Assembly: GCA_023386955.1 (NCBI GenBank)
Contig: JAEWIS010000043.1
Location: 36,060-100,059 of the forward strand
Reading direction: 5' to 3'
Source of the DNA: Bacillota bacterium
Lineage (GTDB): Bacteria; Bacillota; Bacilli; Paenibacillales; NBRC-103111
Length of the DNA stretch: 64,000 nt
A program made the position numbers and the translations under genes. Shown in pieces: positions 52,120 to 60,913 of this stretch. Position 1 is the stretch's first letter; every line of letters begins with the position of its first letter. The notes under the pieces are model-generated. The model saw only the letters and a program-made list of their open reading frames with translations, was not told where the DNA came from and did no database searches.

Positions 52120-52135
52120 GTGTGTTACATCACAC
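52120..52135. promoter_or_regulatory. Dyad upstream of the His-rich protein gene
   Basis: GTGTG and CACAC are perfect inverted arms around TTACAT. It resembles a Fnr/Crp box but is two bases tighter, and lies 39 bp before the start codon of the His-rich protein. Its binder is unknown. Confidence 0.4.
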
Positions 52136-52205
52136 GTTTACCCAAGCAGGACTGGCTTAATTGTACGGGCAAATTATGTAGAAACCATGTGCCTACAGTT
52201 GAAAT

Positions 52206-53600
52206 TCAGGTATCGGCGGCAGGCAGCCGCAGAGTAAACCGGGTCCCGGTTCCAGGTCTGCTCCAAACCAGCAGTTCTCCGCCGTGAAGCTCCGCCAGCT
52301 TGCGGGCAATGGCTAGTCCAAGTCCGGTACCGCCGTATTCCCTGGAGCGGGATTTCTCCACACGGTAGAAGCGTTCGAAAATATAGGGCAGCTCATCCCC
52401 GGGAATTCCGATTCCCGTATCCTGGACTGCAATTTCCACAAAGCCGTTCACAGGGACAACACTTACCTTGATCTCCCCGGCCTCCGTATACCGGATGGCA
52501 TTGTCCAGCAGATTCGTCATTACCTGCTCCAGCCGCAAGCTGTCACCTTGTACATCCGGGAGGGGGCTATTCATCTCCTGCACCAGGAGAAGCTGCTTCC
52601 CTCTGGCCTTTAACTGGGCTTTTTGCACACAGTCACTAACCAAGCCAGCGATGTCCAGCCGCTCCGGTGTAAGATCAATTTTACCCTCCTCCATCTTGGA
52701 CAGCTCGAACAGATCATGGATCATCACATTCAGCTTACGGGCCTCCTGCTGGATAATCCCGAGAAACTGCTGCCTCTCCTCCTCCGTTTCATACAGCCCC
52801 TCGCGGACCACATTGGCATAACCCTCCATATAGGTGATGGGGGTTCTCAGCTCATGAGAGATGTTGGCAAAGAACTCCTGACGGGTATCGCGGATATGCT
52901 GCAAATCCCGGGCCAGATCATTAATGGCTTCGGCCAAGGCACCGATTTCATCTCGGGAACCTACCGTCAGCCTTTCTTCCAGATTCCCACGGGCAATCGA
53001 GCGCGCCGCTTTTTCCATCCGCACCAAAGGCCGGGACATAATCTGGGAAACAACGTAGCTGAAGGCGATGGCAAGGACAAAGGCAACGGCAGCGGAAACA
53101 GCGATCAGAAATCGCACCTGTCCCAATGACTCATCCATTGTCCGCATAGACGACAGCACAAACAGCGCCGCTCCGGCATGCTCCCCTTCTCTAATCGGAT
53201 AAACCGAAACAAAATACCGTTCTCCCCAGGAATCTGTGTATTCCGAAGCGGAGGACTGCCCTTGCTGGAGAGCCTGCAAGGCTTGCGGCTTAATAAATCC
53301 GGTGTCGGCGATTTTCAGCTTACCCAGCTCCGCTGTCCGTTTACCCTCCATATCCGTCATGGAAATGGACACATTGGAAAATTCGGCAAACATGTGGATC
53401 AGCTCGTCCGTCCCGCTTTCATGGGATTGGGCCATGGACGCAAAATGGCGGGCCAGCTCATCAACATCCCCGCTCATCCGGTTATGGTAAAAATTCGTGA
53501 AAACCCGGTCGATGACCAAACCCAGAACGAGGATCACCAGCAACAGCAAGGCTGCAATAACCGCGCCAAGCTTCAGACCGATGCGGTTAATGCTTTTCAT
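52206..53600 (-). CDS. Sensor histidine kinase
   Basis: 464 aa. Two membrane segments (about 12-35 and 155-178) flank an extracellular domain of 120 residues; HAMP follows, then the phospho-acceptor His in I-S-H-E-L-R-T-P-I-T near residue 245 and HATPase boxes D-T-G-I-G-I-P and G-G-T-G-L-G-L-A. ResE/PhoR-like architecture. It overlaps the response regulator gene by 14 bp. The downstream His-rich protein and polyferredoxin genes are probable targets. Confidence 0.88.
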   Translation of the reverse strand: MKSINRIGLKLGAVIAALLLLVILVLGLVIDRVFTNFYHNRMSGDVDELARHFASMAQSHESGTDELIHMFAEFSNVSISMTDMEGKRTAELGKLKIADTGFIKPQALQALQQGQSSASEYTDSWGERYFVSVYPIREGEHAGAALFVLSSMRTMDESLGQVRFLIAVSAAVAFVLAIAFSYVVSQIMSRPLVRMEKAARSIARGNLEERLTVGSRDEIGALAEAINDLARDLQHIRDTRQEFFANISHELRTPITYMEGYANVVREGLYETEEERQQFLGIIQQEARKLNVMIHDLFELSKMEEGKIDLTPERLDIAGLVSDCVQKAQLKARGKQLLLVQEMNSPLPDVQGDSLRLEQVMTNLLDNAIRYTEAGEIKVSVVPVNGFVEIAVQDTGIGIPGDELPYIFERFYRVEKSRSREYGGTGLGLAIARKLAELHGGELLVWSRPGTGTRFTLRLPAADT

Positions 53601-54318
53601 GGGAGCCCCCGGGACCAGGCAGATTATACTTGTAGCCTAACCCCCACACCGTCTGGATAGGGTTATAGGATAAACCCGCCTTTTGCGTTTTCTCCCGGAT
53701 ATTCTTGATATGGGTATCCACCACCCTGGTTTCCCCGGAAAAATCGTACCCCCACAACAGCTCCACCAGGGAATCCCGGGAGTAGGCCCGCCCCGGATTT
53801 TTGGCCAAAAGAGCCAGCATGTCAAATTCCTTCGGGGTAAATTCCACCAATGAACCGTGAATGCGGATCTCCCGGGCCTCCGGATAAACCGCAAGTCCCC
53901 CGATATCGACCTGGACAACGGGTTTGGTCGGATTTCCGGATACCGGCTGCTGCCGGGAACGGCGAATCAGCGCTTCCGCTCGGGCTAGCAGTTCTTCCGG
54001 CTCGAAGGGTTTGGTGACATAATCATCCGCCCCCAGCTTGAGGCCGTTGACCTTGTCACGGGTATCCGAACGTGCCGTCAGCATCAGGACGGGTGTCACA
54101 GAACCCTCCCGAATTTTGGCGCACACCTGCCAACCGTCCATGTCGGGCATCATGATATCCAGCACCACCAGGTCATAAGCCTCCCGGCCAAGGCACTCAA
54201 GCCCCTCCCTGCCCGATGAAGCCTCCGTAACCTGATACCCCTCCTTGCGCAGATAGATTCGCAGCAGATTGCGCATATTCCATTCGTCATCAATGACCAG
54301 CACACGTTTGTCTGTCAT
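53587..54318 (-). CDS. OmpR-family response regulator
   Basis: 243 aa. Receiver with D-D at residues 9-10, Asp in V-L-D-I-M-M-P-D near residue 53, Lys in V-T-K-P-F; then a winged helix with V-D-T-H-I-K-N-I-R. It is first in the regulator-kinase pair and belongs to the ResD/PhoP group by sequence. ATG 54318 is close to an AGGTG site. Confidence 0.9.
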   Translation of the reverse strand: MTDKRVLVIDDEWNMRNLLRIYLRKEGYQVTEASSGREGLECLGREAYDLVVLDIMMPDMDGWQVCAKIREGSVTPVLMLTARSDTRDKVNGLKLGADDYVTKPFEPEELLARAEALIRRSRQQPVSGNPTKPVVQVDIGGLAVYPEAREIRIHGSLVEFTPKEFDMLALLAKNPGRAYSRDSLVELLWGYDFSGETRVVDTHIKNIREKTQKAGLSYNPIQTVWGLGYKYNLPGPGGSHEKH

Positions 54319-54352
54319 CCGTACACCTGCCTGTTATTTTATGTAAATTTAT

Positions 54353-54383
54353 AAAAAGACCGCCCTTTCGGACAGTCTTTTTG
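54353..54383. terminator. Terminator between YqkE-like and response regulator genes
   Basis: AAAAAGAC and GTCTTTTT flank a C/G-rich inner stem; it should end the YqkE-like transcript before the regulator's promoter. Confidence 0.7.
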
Positions 54384-54391
54384 CATGGCGG

Positions 54392-54655
54392 TTATTTATG
54401 CTTGCGCCAATCCAGCTTGCTGTTGTTCAGCAGATGCTCGAAGTCATTCTCCAGGCGTTTTTTCTCTGCAGCCCTGGCCGCTTCCTCCCGCTCCTTCTGC
54501 TCCAGCCGGCGTTTTTCTTCCTCCGCCTTCATTTCCTCCGCCTGCGCCTTCAGCTTGCTGAGAGTACCGGCATCCAGAAGATCCTTCAGGGTTGCGGGGG
54601 CATCGCTGCGTTCATTGGATTTGGCGGCGTTCTGCGCATTTCTTTTTTTCACCAT
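54392..54655 (-). CDS. YqkE-like small coiled-coil protein (DUF3886)
   Basis: 87 aa. Residues 20-70 form a long charged Glu/Lys/Arg-rich helix and the tail L-L-N-N-S-K-L-D-W-R-K-H-K matches the DUF3886/YqkE family of Bacillales. Start at ATG 54655 has GAGGTG seven to nine bases upstream. Soluble, function unknown. Confidence 0.7.
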   Translation of the reverse strand: MVKKRNAQNAAKSNERSDAPATLKDLLDAGTLSKLKAQAEEMKAEEEKRRLEQKEREEAARAAEKKRLENDFEHLLNNSKLDWRKHK

Positions 54656-54826
54656 TGCCATCACCTCGGTTTCTACCCTATTCCAGCCTATTATAGCAGG
54701 TTTCCTGCCTTCAGGACAAAATCACATATAAACACCACAAGAATGCTGCTAGGTTTTTGGAGAGCGCTTCACTATACTGGAGGGGTAAACGTTAAACTTT
54801 AAACATAAGAGCGGATGGTGAAGGGA

Positions 54827-55591
54827 ATGGCGAATCCCAAGGTAGGACTGCAGCTGTACACGCTTCGCGATTTAACTAAAGATGATTTTCTGGGAACGAT
54901 CCGCCAGGTAGCGGAAATCGGGTATGAAGCTGTGGAATTTGCCGGATTTTTCGGATTTTCGGCCAAGGAAGTGAAAGCGGTATTAGATGAATGCGGTCTG
55001 GAAGCGCCTTCAGCTCATATTGGCATCAACTTTACCGATATGGCGTTAATGGAGGAAGGACTGAAGCAGCAGATCGAATATGCCCAGGAGCTGGGACTGA
55101 AGCATATTATCACTCCCTGGTCCCCTTTCTCCGAGGTGCCGACAGAAGAGGAGCTGGACGAGCGTATCCGCTTCCTGACCCGGGCCGCGGAGCTGGTGAA
55201 GGAGGCCGGATTGCAATACGGCTACCATAACCATGCCTTCGAATTCAAAACCGTCAACGGTGAAACCATCATCGACCAGATGCTGGCCCGCATTCCGGCA
55301 GAACTGTTCACCATGCAATTTGACCTGGGCTGGGTTCATAAGGGCGGTAAATCCCCTGCTGAATATATCAAGAAATATGCCGGGCGGGTTCCTCTGGTGC
55401 ATATCAAGGACTTCGGCGACGGACGCGATGATACCGAGGTGGGCAACGGGGTTGTGGATTTCAAAAGTGTGTTCTCACTGGCCCAAGAAGCCGGCATCCA
55501 ATATTACATTGTGGAGCAGGAGCAGTTTACCGGGTCCCCGCTGGACAGCATAAGAATCTCCCTGCAATATTTCCGCAACAACGGCATTTAA
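54827..55591 (+). CDS. Sugar phosphate isomerase/epimerase-like TIM-barrel protein
   Basis: 254 aa from ATG 54827 (ATG 54815 is possible). Typical family start V-G-L-Q-L-Y-T-L-R-D, metal-binding residues in Y-H-N-H-A-F-E (near residue 135), D-L-G-W and H-I-K-D-F, and E-x-E/Q at the end (V-E-Q-E-Q). Xylose-isomerase-like barrel acting on inositol or a sugar ketone. Monocistronic with a terminator behind. Confidence 0.88.
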   Translation: MANPKVGLQLYTLRDLTKDDFLGTIRQVAEIGYEAVEFAGFFGFSAKEVKAVLDECGLEAPSAHIGINFTDMALMEEGLKQQIEYAQELGLKHIITPWSPFSEVPTEEELDERIRFLTRAAELVKEAGLQYGYHNHAFEFKTVNGETIIDQMLARIPAELFTMQFDLGWVHKGGKSPAEYIKKYAGRVPLVHIKDFGDGRDDTEVGNGVVDFKSVFSLAQEAGIQYYIVEQEQFTGSPLDSIRISLQYFRNNGI

Positions 55592-55620
55592 TACGAAACA
55601 CATCCAAACCTCATCACACG

Positions 55621-55670
55621 AAAAAAATACCGGAAAGCGGACCTGGGGCCGTTATCCGGTATTTGCTTTT
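55621..55670. terminator. Bidirectional terminator
   Basis: AAATACCGGA and TCCGGTATTT are perfect inverted arms between the convergent isomerase and LysE genes. Confidence 0.8.
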
Positions 55671-55687
55671 GCCTACCCTTCATTTCC

Positions 55688-56317
55688 TTATGTGCGGCTT
55701 GCTCCAAGCAGCTTCAGTCCCAACCCCACAAAAATGACGCCCGTCACCTTGTTCAGGTATTTGCCGAATTGGCTTTGGCGCAGCCACTTGGTCATGAAGT
55801 CGGATACCACCACCAGCAGCATACACCACAGTGTCCCGGTTGTAATGAAGGTCAGCCCGAGAATCAGGAACGGGAGTGCGCCGTAGGTTTGGTCGGCACT
55901 GACGAACTGGGGCAGGAAAGCCAGATAGAACAAGGCCACCTTGGGATTCAACACATTGGTCAGGAGGCCTTGAAGATAAATCTTGCGCAGCCCTTCCTTG
56001 GGCATAACACCCGATTCCATGGCAGGATTTTCCCTGCTGCGGATAGACTTGATCCCCAGGTAAACCAGATAAGCAGCGCCGATCCATTTGATAAGATTAA
56101 AGGCCAAAGCGGAATGCATCAGAATGGCGGACAACCCGAAGGCGGCAAAGGCCGTATGCACAAAAGCCCCCGAGATAATGCCGAACACGGACATCATACC
56201 TGCGGTTTTCCCTTGGGACATACATCTGCCGAAGATGTACAGGGTATCGCTGCCCGGTGTCATATTCAACAGAAGCCCCGATAATAAAAAGACCGTGTAA
56301 TGCTCAACCCCCAACAT
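55688..56317 (-). CDS. LysE-family amino-acid exporter
   Basis: 209 aa, about six membrane segments, with the N-terminal P-G-S-D motif (variant of P-G-P-x) and G-A-x-Y-L-V-Y-L-G of the RhtB/LysE family. It is distinct from the exporter at 18.1 kb. Monocistronic. Confidence 0.85.
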   Translation of the reverse strand: MLGVEHYTVFLLSGLLLNMTPGSDTLYIFGRCMSQGKTAGMMSVFGIISGAFVHTAFAAFGLSAILMHSALAFNLIKWIGAAYLVYLGIKSIRSRENPAMESGVMPKEGLRKIYLQGLLTNVLNPKVALFYLAFLPQFVSADQTYGALPFLILGLTFITTGTLWCMLLVVVSDFMTKWLRQSQFGKYLNKVTGVIFVGLGLKLLGASRT

Positions 56318-56347
56318 AATGCCGCCCCCTCCCTGCCCAGGATTCCC

Positions 56348-56800
56348 CTATACCAGCATATAATAGTGGAAAAATTCCTCATCCTGCACATATCCGTGCT
56401 CCAAATATACCTTTTGGGCCCGCAGGTTGGTCACCTGGGTAGCGATTTCAAGCCCTTTGGACTTGGTGAGAACGGCAAATTCCCGCGCAGCCTCCAGAAG
56501 ACCCTTGCCTACCTGCTTACTGCGGTGGGATTCACGCACATAGAGGTCATTCAACAGCCAGATGCGTTTCATGGAGACGGAGGAAAACAACGGATAGAGC
56601 TGCATAAAGCCTACTGCCGTTCCGTCAGCTTCATCCCTGGCTAAGAAAATAACGGATTCCCCATGCTCCAAACGGTCAAACAGGAAAGCCTTGGCTCCCT
56701 CCAAATCGCTTTCCTGACCGTAAAACACCCGGTATTCATCGAACAAAACGGCTGCTTCATCCAGCTCACGGATTGTAGCTTGGGCAATCGTCACACTCAT
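56348..56800 (-). CDS. GNAT-family N-acetyltransferase
   Basis: 150 aa. Acetyl-CoA loop R-S-K-Q-V-G-K-G-L-L near residue 93, preceded by L-N-D-L-Y-V. Last gene of the hprK-type operon, overlapping the previous gene by 4 bp. Substrate unknown. Confidence 0.85.
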   Translation of the reverse strand: MSVTIAQATIRELDEAAVLFDEYRVFYGQESDLEGAKAFLFDRLEHGESVIFLARDEADGTAVGFMQLYPLFSSVSMKRIWLLNDLYVRESHRSKQVGKGLLEAAREFAVLTKSKGLEIATQVTNLRAQKVYLEHGYVQDEEFFHYYMLV

Positions 56801-57456
56801 ACCTGCTCCTCCGTTTCATAGAACGCAAACAGCGTCTCCACCGGCTTGAAATACAGATGCCCATCCTCCCACGCTTGGAAATGCAGATCCATCCGGGAAT
56901 CGGTCCAGGTGGCTGGAGTTCCTTTGGTGTTCAGCTTCCGCGGCAATACGGGCTCCTCCACCACAGCGGGAAACTCCTGATAGCCGAACAGCAGATTTTC
57001 ATGCATGGCGATAATCTCATATTTGGGACCGAAGAAGGCATGCTCCTCCTGAAGCTGGTAGTGGTAATAAATATAGCTGGCCATCATCTCCGGAAGCAGA
57101 TGCGCCACTCTGCCCACTCTCCGCTCCACAGGCGCCTTCCGCCGCCAATGCTCCGGGCTTTCCGGCGCGTTAAAGTGGAACACATCGATCATCTGGATCC
57201 AGCTTCTCGGTTTGTCTTCCCCCGGCCAGGCCTCCAGCACCTGCTCCATACCGGCAAACCATCTGTCCGGGTGAAACGCCTCATTCAAACATTCATAATA
57301 CAGGAATACAGAACGCTTCCAGCGGTGCCCGGTGAGGGTCATCAACAGCCCGTCTGCCATATCCCTGCGGACGGCATTCAGCCGCTGGCGGAACAGCTCC
57401 AGCCCTTCCTCTTCATGTCCTTCCTTCAACTGCGCCCGATAGATGCAACGAATCAT
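56797..57456 (-). CDS. Unrecognised 219-aa protein of the hprK operon
   Basis: Soluble, no signal peptide, rich in aromatic residues and His (F-H-P-D-R-W, Y-I-Y-Y-H-Y). The first 60 residues, M-I-R-C-I-Y-R then a helix E-G-L-E-L-F-R-Q-R, look like a dimeric alpha/beta barrel. The family is unknown to me. It lies 24 bp after the GH43-like gene and is coupled to the GNAT gene. Confidence 0.6.
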   Translation of the reverse strand: MIRCIYRAQLKEGHEEEGLELFRQRLNAVRRDMADGLLMTLTGHRWKRSVFLYYECLNEAFHPDRWFAGMEQVLEAWPGEDKPRSWIQMIDVFHFNAPESPEHWRRKAPVERRVGRVAHLLPEMMASYIYYHYQLQEEHAFFGPKYEIIAMHENLLFGYQEFPAVVEEPVLPRKLNTKGTPATWTDSRMDLHFQAWEDGHLYFKPVETLFAFYETEEQV

Positions 57457-57480
57457 GTTTCAAGCTCCTCGTCTAGTTTT

Positions 57481-58431
57481 TTAAGATTGTTCCGGAACCG
57501 GAAGGCAGATTGGCGGATTATCCCTGCGGCAAACCAGCTTGCCGTCCTCTACCACCAATTCAGCCGCTTGAATGGAGCTGCGCCGGCCTTCATATCCATT
57601 ATCCCCACCCGGAACCCGTCCGGGATGGGTAAAGTAGAAAATCCAGGCCCGTTCTCCCACCGCCACAACATCCGCATGGAAGCCGAATCCCCGGTCATCC
57701 TCCCGGCTGCCGGACTCGGCCAGAATCTGCCCGTTCCGCTCCCAATGCTCCAGATCCGCCGAGCGGTAAACCCCCTGCCCTTTCCACTCATCCACTATCA
57801 TCCAGTAGGAGCCGCCCAAGGAAAACACGTTGGCCCCTTCATGAGCATGGGTCTCCATAACCGGTCCTGTTACCCGCCAGGTATACAAATCCTCCGAATC
57901 CGCGGCATAGGTATGGGAGCCGTTGGCCTCATCCTTGTACCACATCCGGAAGCCACCGCCGGGCAGCTCCGCCACGCAGGCGTCAATTACCCTGTCCGAG
58001 CTTAACGCCAGCCTGGCTTCGAACTGCCACGCCAGCAGATCGGCACTGGTATAATGGAGAATTTCCCGCTTGTGGCCGGCCCATTGGATGGGGACCCCCT
58101 GAATATAGCTGACGTACATATGATATAACCCGTTATTGTGGATGATTTCCGGTGCCCAGAAGGTATTGCGGCCCCATTCCACATCCAGCCCCTCCAGGAT
58201 GCCTCTGTACAGCCAGCTTTGTCCGCCGTCCCGGGACACAGCCACACCCAGATCTGTGCCGTGCACCCAGGCCACTCCCGCACCCTCCGCCGTAGCCCGG
58301 CGGTTGGTATATACCATCCACCATTCCTTCAGCTCCCGGTTCCACACGATCACCGGATCGGCAGCCCCGTCATAGATGGGATCGCGGAACAAGGGGGCTT
58401 TCATGGTGTTTTGCGTTGGCTGCAGGCTCAT
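57481..58431 (-). CDS. GH43-like five-bladed beta-propeller hydrolase
   Basis: 316 aa, cytoplasmic. The family's acid residues appear in R-D-P-I-Y-D-G-A-A-D-P near residue 20, F-W-A-P-E near residue 92 and E-G-A-N near residue 195. It resembles GH43/GH32-type or GH130-type propellers that act on arabino- or xylo-oligosaccharides. Overlaps the HPr kinase gene by 4 bp. Confidence 0.75.
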   Translation of the reverse strand: MSLQPTQNTMKAPLFRDPIYDGAADPVIVWNRELKEWWMVYTNRRATAEGAGVAWVHGTDLGVAVSRDGGQSWLYRGILEGLDVEWGRNTFWAPEIIHNNGLYHMYVSYIQGVPIQWAGHKREILHYTSADLLAWQFEARLALSSDRVIDACVAELPGGGFRMWYKDEANGSHTYAADSEDLYTWRVTGPVMETHAHEGANVFSLGGSYWMIVDEWKGQGVYRSADLEHWERNGQILAESGSREDDRGFGFHADVVAVGERAWIFYFTHPGRVPGGDNGYEGRRSSIQAAELVVEDGKLVCRRDNPPICLPVPEQS

Positions 58432-59339
58432 TCGTCCATCTCCAATCGTTTCAGGAAGTCGTTCATGGCGCTGTAGCCCTGCTGGCGCAGATACCAGTTG
58501 TTGGCGGCAGCCTCAACCAGACCCGCAACATCGCGGCCGGGCTGCAGCTGGATTTCGATATGGGGAATGGCAATATCCATATACTCGGTAAATTTGGTTT
58601 CCAGCTCCAGATCATTGTTCAGGGCATTGTCCTGCCACTTGGTCAGTTCAATGTCCAGCACCACCCGGGTCTCATCCTGGAAGGCGCTGCGCCCGTAGAG
58701 GCGGGACACATTAATCAGACCGATGCTGCGCAGGGCGAGGAATTCCTTGGTTTTGCCGTCGTGGGTGCCGAGGAGAGTTTCCGGCCCGGTTTTTTTGAGG
58801 ACCACCACATCGTCGGCCACCAGCCTGTGTCCCCTGCGGATCAGGGTATGGGCGGTTTCGCTTTTGCCTACGCCGGACTTGCCGCGCAGCAGAATGCCGA
58901 TGCCGGACACGTTCACACAGACCCCGTGTACTGTCATTTGCGGCGCCATCAGCTTGCCTAAATAGGAATTGGCCAGCTCCTGGAATTTCTTGGTGCGCAG
59001 AGGAGTCCGCAGAAGAGGAATATTCTCCTCCTCACAATATTTGATCAGATATTTCAGCCCCTCCTGGTTCCATGTGACCACGAAGCAAGGCGGATGATAC
59101 TTGACGATATTGCCGATGCGGACATTCCGTTCCTCTTCCGATAAGGTATGTAAATAGTTGATTTCCTTTTGTCCGAGAAGCTGGATATGATCCTGGGAAA
59201 AGAAGTCAAAATAACCCACGAATTCCAATCCCGGCCGATGAACCTCCGGCTTCGGGATCGCCCGGTTTAATTGGGAAGGTCCCGCCAGTACCTCCAGCCC
59301 GAATTTTTCCACCAAATCCTTGACCACAATGCTGTTCAT
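58428..59339 (-). CDS. hprK: HPr kinase/phosphorylase, diverged member
   Basis: 303 aa from ATG 59339 (family about 310). Conserved V-H-G near residue 139, P-loop G-K-S-G-V-G-K-S-E near 155 and A-D-D-V-V near 178. The family signature L-E-I-R-G-L-G-I-I-N-V reads L-A-L-R-S-I-G-L-I-N-V, so its Glu is Ala. HprK phosphorylates HPr on Ser46 and governs catabolite repression. hprK usually lies beside lgt; here it heads an operon with a GH43-like gene, so it could be a paralogue with another target. Confidence 0.8.
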   Translation of the reverse strand: MNSIVVKDLVEKFGLEVLAGPSQLNRAIPKPEVHRPGLEFVGYFDFFSQDHIQLLGQKEINYLHTLSEEERNVRIGNIVKYHPPCFVVTWNQEGLKYLIKYCEEENIPLLRTPLRTKKFQELANSYLGKLMAPQMTVHGVCVNVSGIGILLRGKSGVGKSETAHTLIRRGHRLVADDVVVLKKTGPETLLGTHDGKTKEFLALRSIGLINVSRLYGRSAFQDETRVVLDIELTKWQDNALNNDLELETKFTEYMDIAIPHIEIQLQPGRDVAGLVEAAANNWYLRQQGYSAMNDFLKRLEMDE

Positions 59340-59459
59340 TCTTCTGCCAATCCTCCCGACTGATCTGATACTGCCTGCCGTTCTCCGCAAAGAACAGCGT
59401 ATACTATCTATGTTCTATTCGACTTTTTGCGCCAATCCCCTTCCGGTTCAAAAAGAAAA

Positions 59460-59492
59460 CAAAAAAAGCTTCATGTGCGAAGCTTTTTGTTG
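59460..59492 (-). terminator. Terminator of the glutamine transporter operon
   Basis: AAAAAGCTTC and GAAGCTTTTT form a perfect stem with a T-run, 21 bp past the last permease gene. Confidence 0.8.
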
Positions 59493-59512
59493 TGACAAGG
59501 TAATGAGAAGAG

Positions 59513-60163
59513 TTAGATATGCTTGGCCTCCAGCCTTCGGGCAGTGATGGAGAGCACATAATTGACGGTAAAGTACAAAACAGCGGCCAGCAGCATGGTC
59601 GGAATGGCATAGGCGAATTTTTGCCCGTTGACAATCTGCACATTATGCATAAGCTCCGGCAGCGAGATAATCACCGCCAGACTGGTATCCTTGAGCAGGG
59701 AAATAAACTGGCTGACCATAGGCGGGGACATCCGCCGGAGTGCCTGGGGCAGGGTAATATGCAGCAGGGCTTGCATGTAACTCAGGCCTGAGGAGCGGGC
59801 CGCTTCAATCTGGCCCTTGTTGATGGAGGTCAGACCGCCCCGGACAATCTCCGAAATCATCGCCCCTTCGAATACCGTCAATGCCAGGATTGCCGACCAA
59901 TAGATCCCCAGCTTGATACCCAGCTGCGGGAGCACCATATACGCGAAAAAGATAAGCAGCAATAAGGGCAGGTTCCGGATGGTATCCACCACAACCGCAA
60001 CCGCATGATACACGCCGGGAATACGGGTATACCGCAGCACCCCAAGCACCAGCCCCAGTACAAAGCTAAGGATGATCGCTACCACCGAGATCCAGACCGT
60101 GGTCCAAAAGCCTTCCATAATAAAAGACAGGTTATCCCCCGAATAAGCTCCTATAAAATCCAT
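59513..60163 (-). CDS. Glutamine/polar amino-acid ABC transporter permease (GlnP-like)
   Basis: 216 aa, five membrane segments, with the HisM/GlnP-type loop I-E-A-A-R-S-S-G-L and the N-terminal G-F-W-T-T motif. Last gene of the operon ATPase, binding protein, permease, permease; 15-bp gap to its partner. Confidence 0.9.
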   Translation of the reverse strand: MDFIGAYSGDNLSFIMEGFWTTVWISVVAIILSFVLGLVLGVLRYTRIPGVYHAVAVVVDTIRNLPLLLLIFFAYMVLPQLGIKLGIYWSAILALTVFEGAMISEIVRGGLTSINKGQIEAARSSGLSYMQALLHITLPQALRRMSPPMVSQFISLLKDTSLAVIISLPELMHNVQIVNGQKFAYAIPTMLLAAVLYFTVNYVLSITARRLEAKHI

Positions 60164-60178
60164 GATGCGTCCTCCTCT

Positions 60179-60838
60179 CTATGAGCTTCTGGCAAAACGC
60201 CGCTCCAGATAATGAATGCCGAAGCTTAAGGGAACGGTCAGCACCAGATAGAACAAGGCCACCAGGGAATAAACCGTCAACGGCAGGAAAGTATCCGAAT
60301 TGATCAGGTCCGCATAATACATGAGATCCATTCCACTGACGACCGCCAGGATGGACGAGTTCTTCACCAGGTTCAGAAACTGGTTGCCCATGGAGGGAGT
60401 TGCGATCTTAATGGCCTGGGGCAAAATCACATGGAACATGGTTTGGTTATACGTCAGACCCGTGGCGCGCGCTGCCTCGCTCTGCCCCTTGGGGATGGAC
60501 TGGATACCAGCCCGTATACATTCGGCAATAAAAGCGGCTGTATATACCGTCAGACCCAAGGTTCCCGACACAAACCCGTCCAAAGGCACACCCAGGGAGG
60601 CAGGCCCGTAATAAAAAATATACACCACCAGCAAAAGGGGGATATTGCGGATAAACTCCACAAAGCCTGTTCCCAGCCAATTCAATGCCTTAACCGGGGC
60701 AATCCGCATCACGGCAATGACCGCTCCCAATAAAAAGCTGGCCACTAACGCGATCAGGCTGATCTGGATGGTATTGACGAAACCCTCGAAGAAACGGTCC
60801 CAGTGTTTGAACAACACATCAATATCGAACTTTGCCAT
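60179..60838 (-). CDS. Glutamine/polar amino-acid ABC transporter permease (GlnM-like)
   Basis: 219 aa with five membrane segments, G-F-V-N-T-I near residue 20 and loop S-E-A-A-R-A-T-G-L near residue 120. Forms a heterodimer with the downstream GlnP-like permease in family members. Confidence 0.9.
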   Translation of the reverse strand: MAKFDIDVLFKHWDRFFEGFVNTIQISLIALVASFLLGAVIAVMRIAPVKALNWLGTGFVEFIRNIPLLLVVYIFYYGPASLGVPLDGFVSGTLGLTVYTAAFIAECIRAGIQSIPKGQSEAARATGLTYNQTMFHVILPQAIKIATPSMGNQFLNLVKNSSILAVVSGMDLMYYADLINSDTFLPLTVYSLVALFYLVLTVPLSFGIHYLERRFARSS

Positions 60839-60913
60839 AGCGCTTCTCTCCTAACTGCAGATGTGGCAAAAGGGATAAGCGGCAAGCCACCTATCCCTTT
60901 TGACGTACCGGCA

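Noticed and set aside
52120..52135. Standard Fnr box
   Set aside because: The arms are two bases closer than TGTGA-N6-TCACA, so it is kept only as an unexplained dyad.
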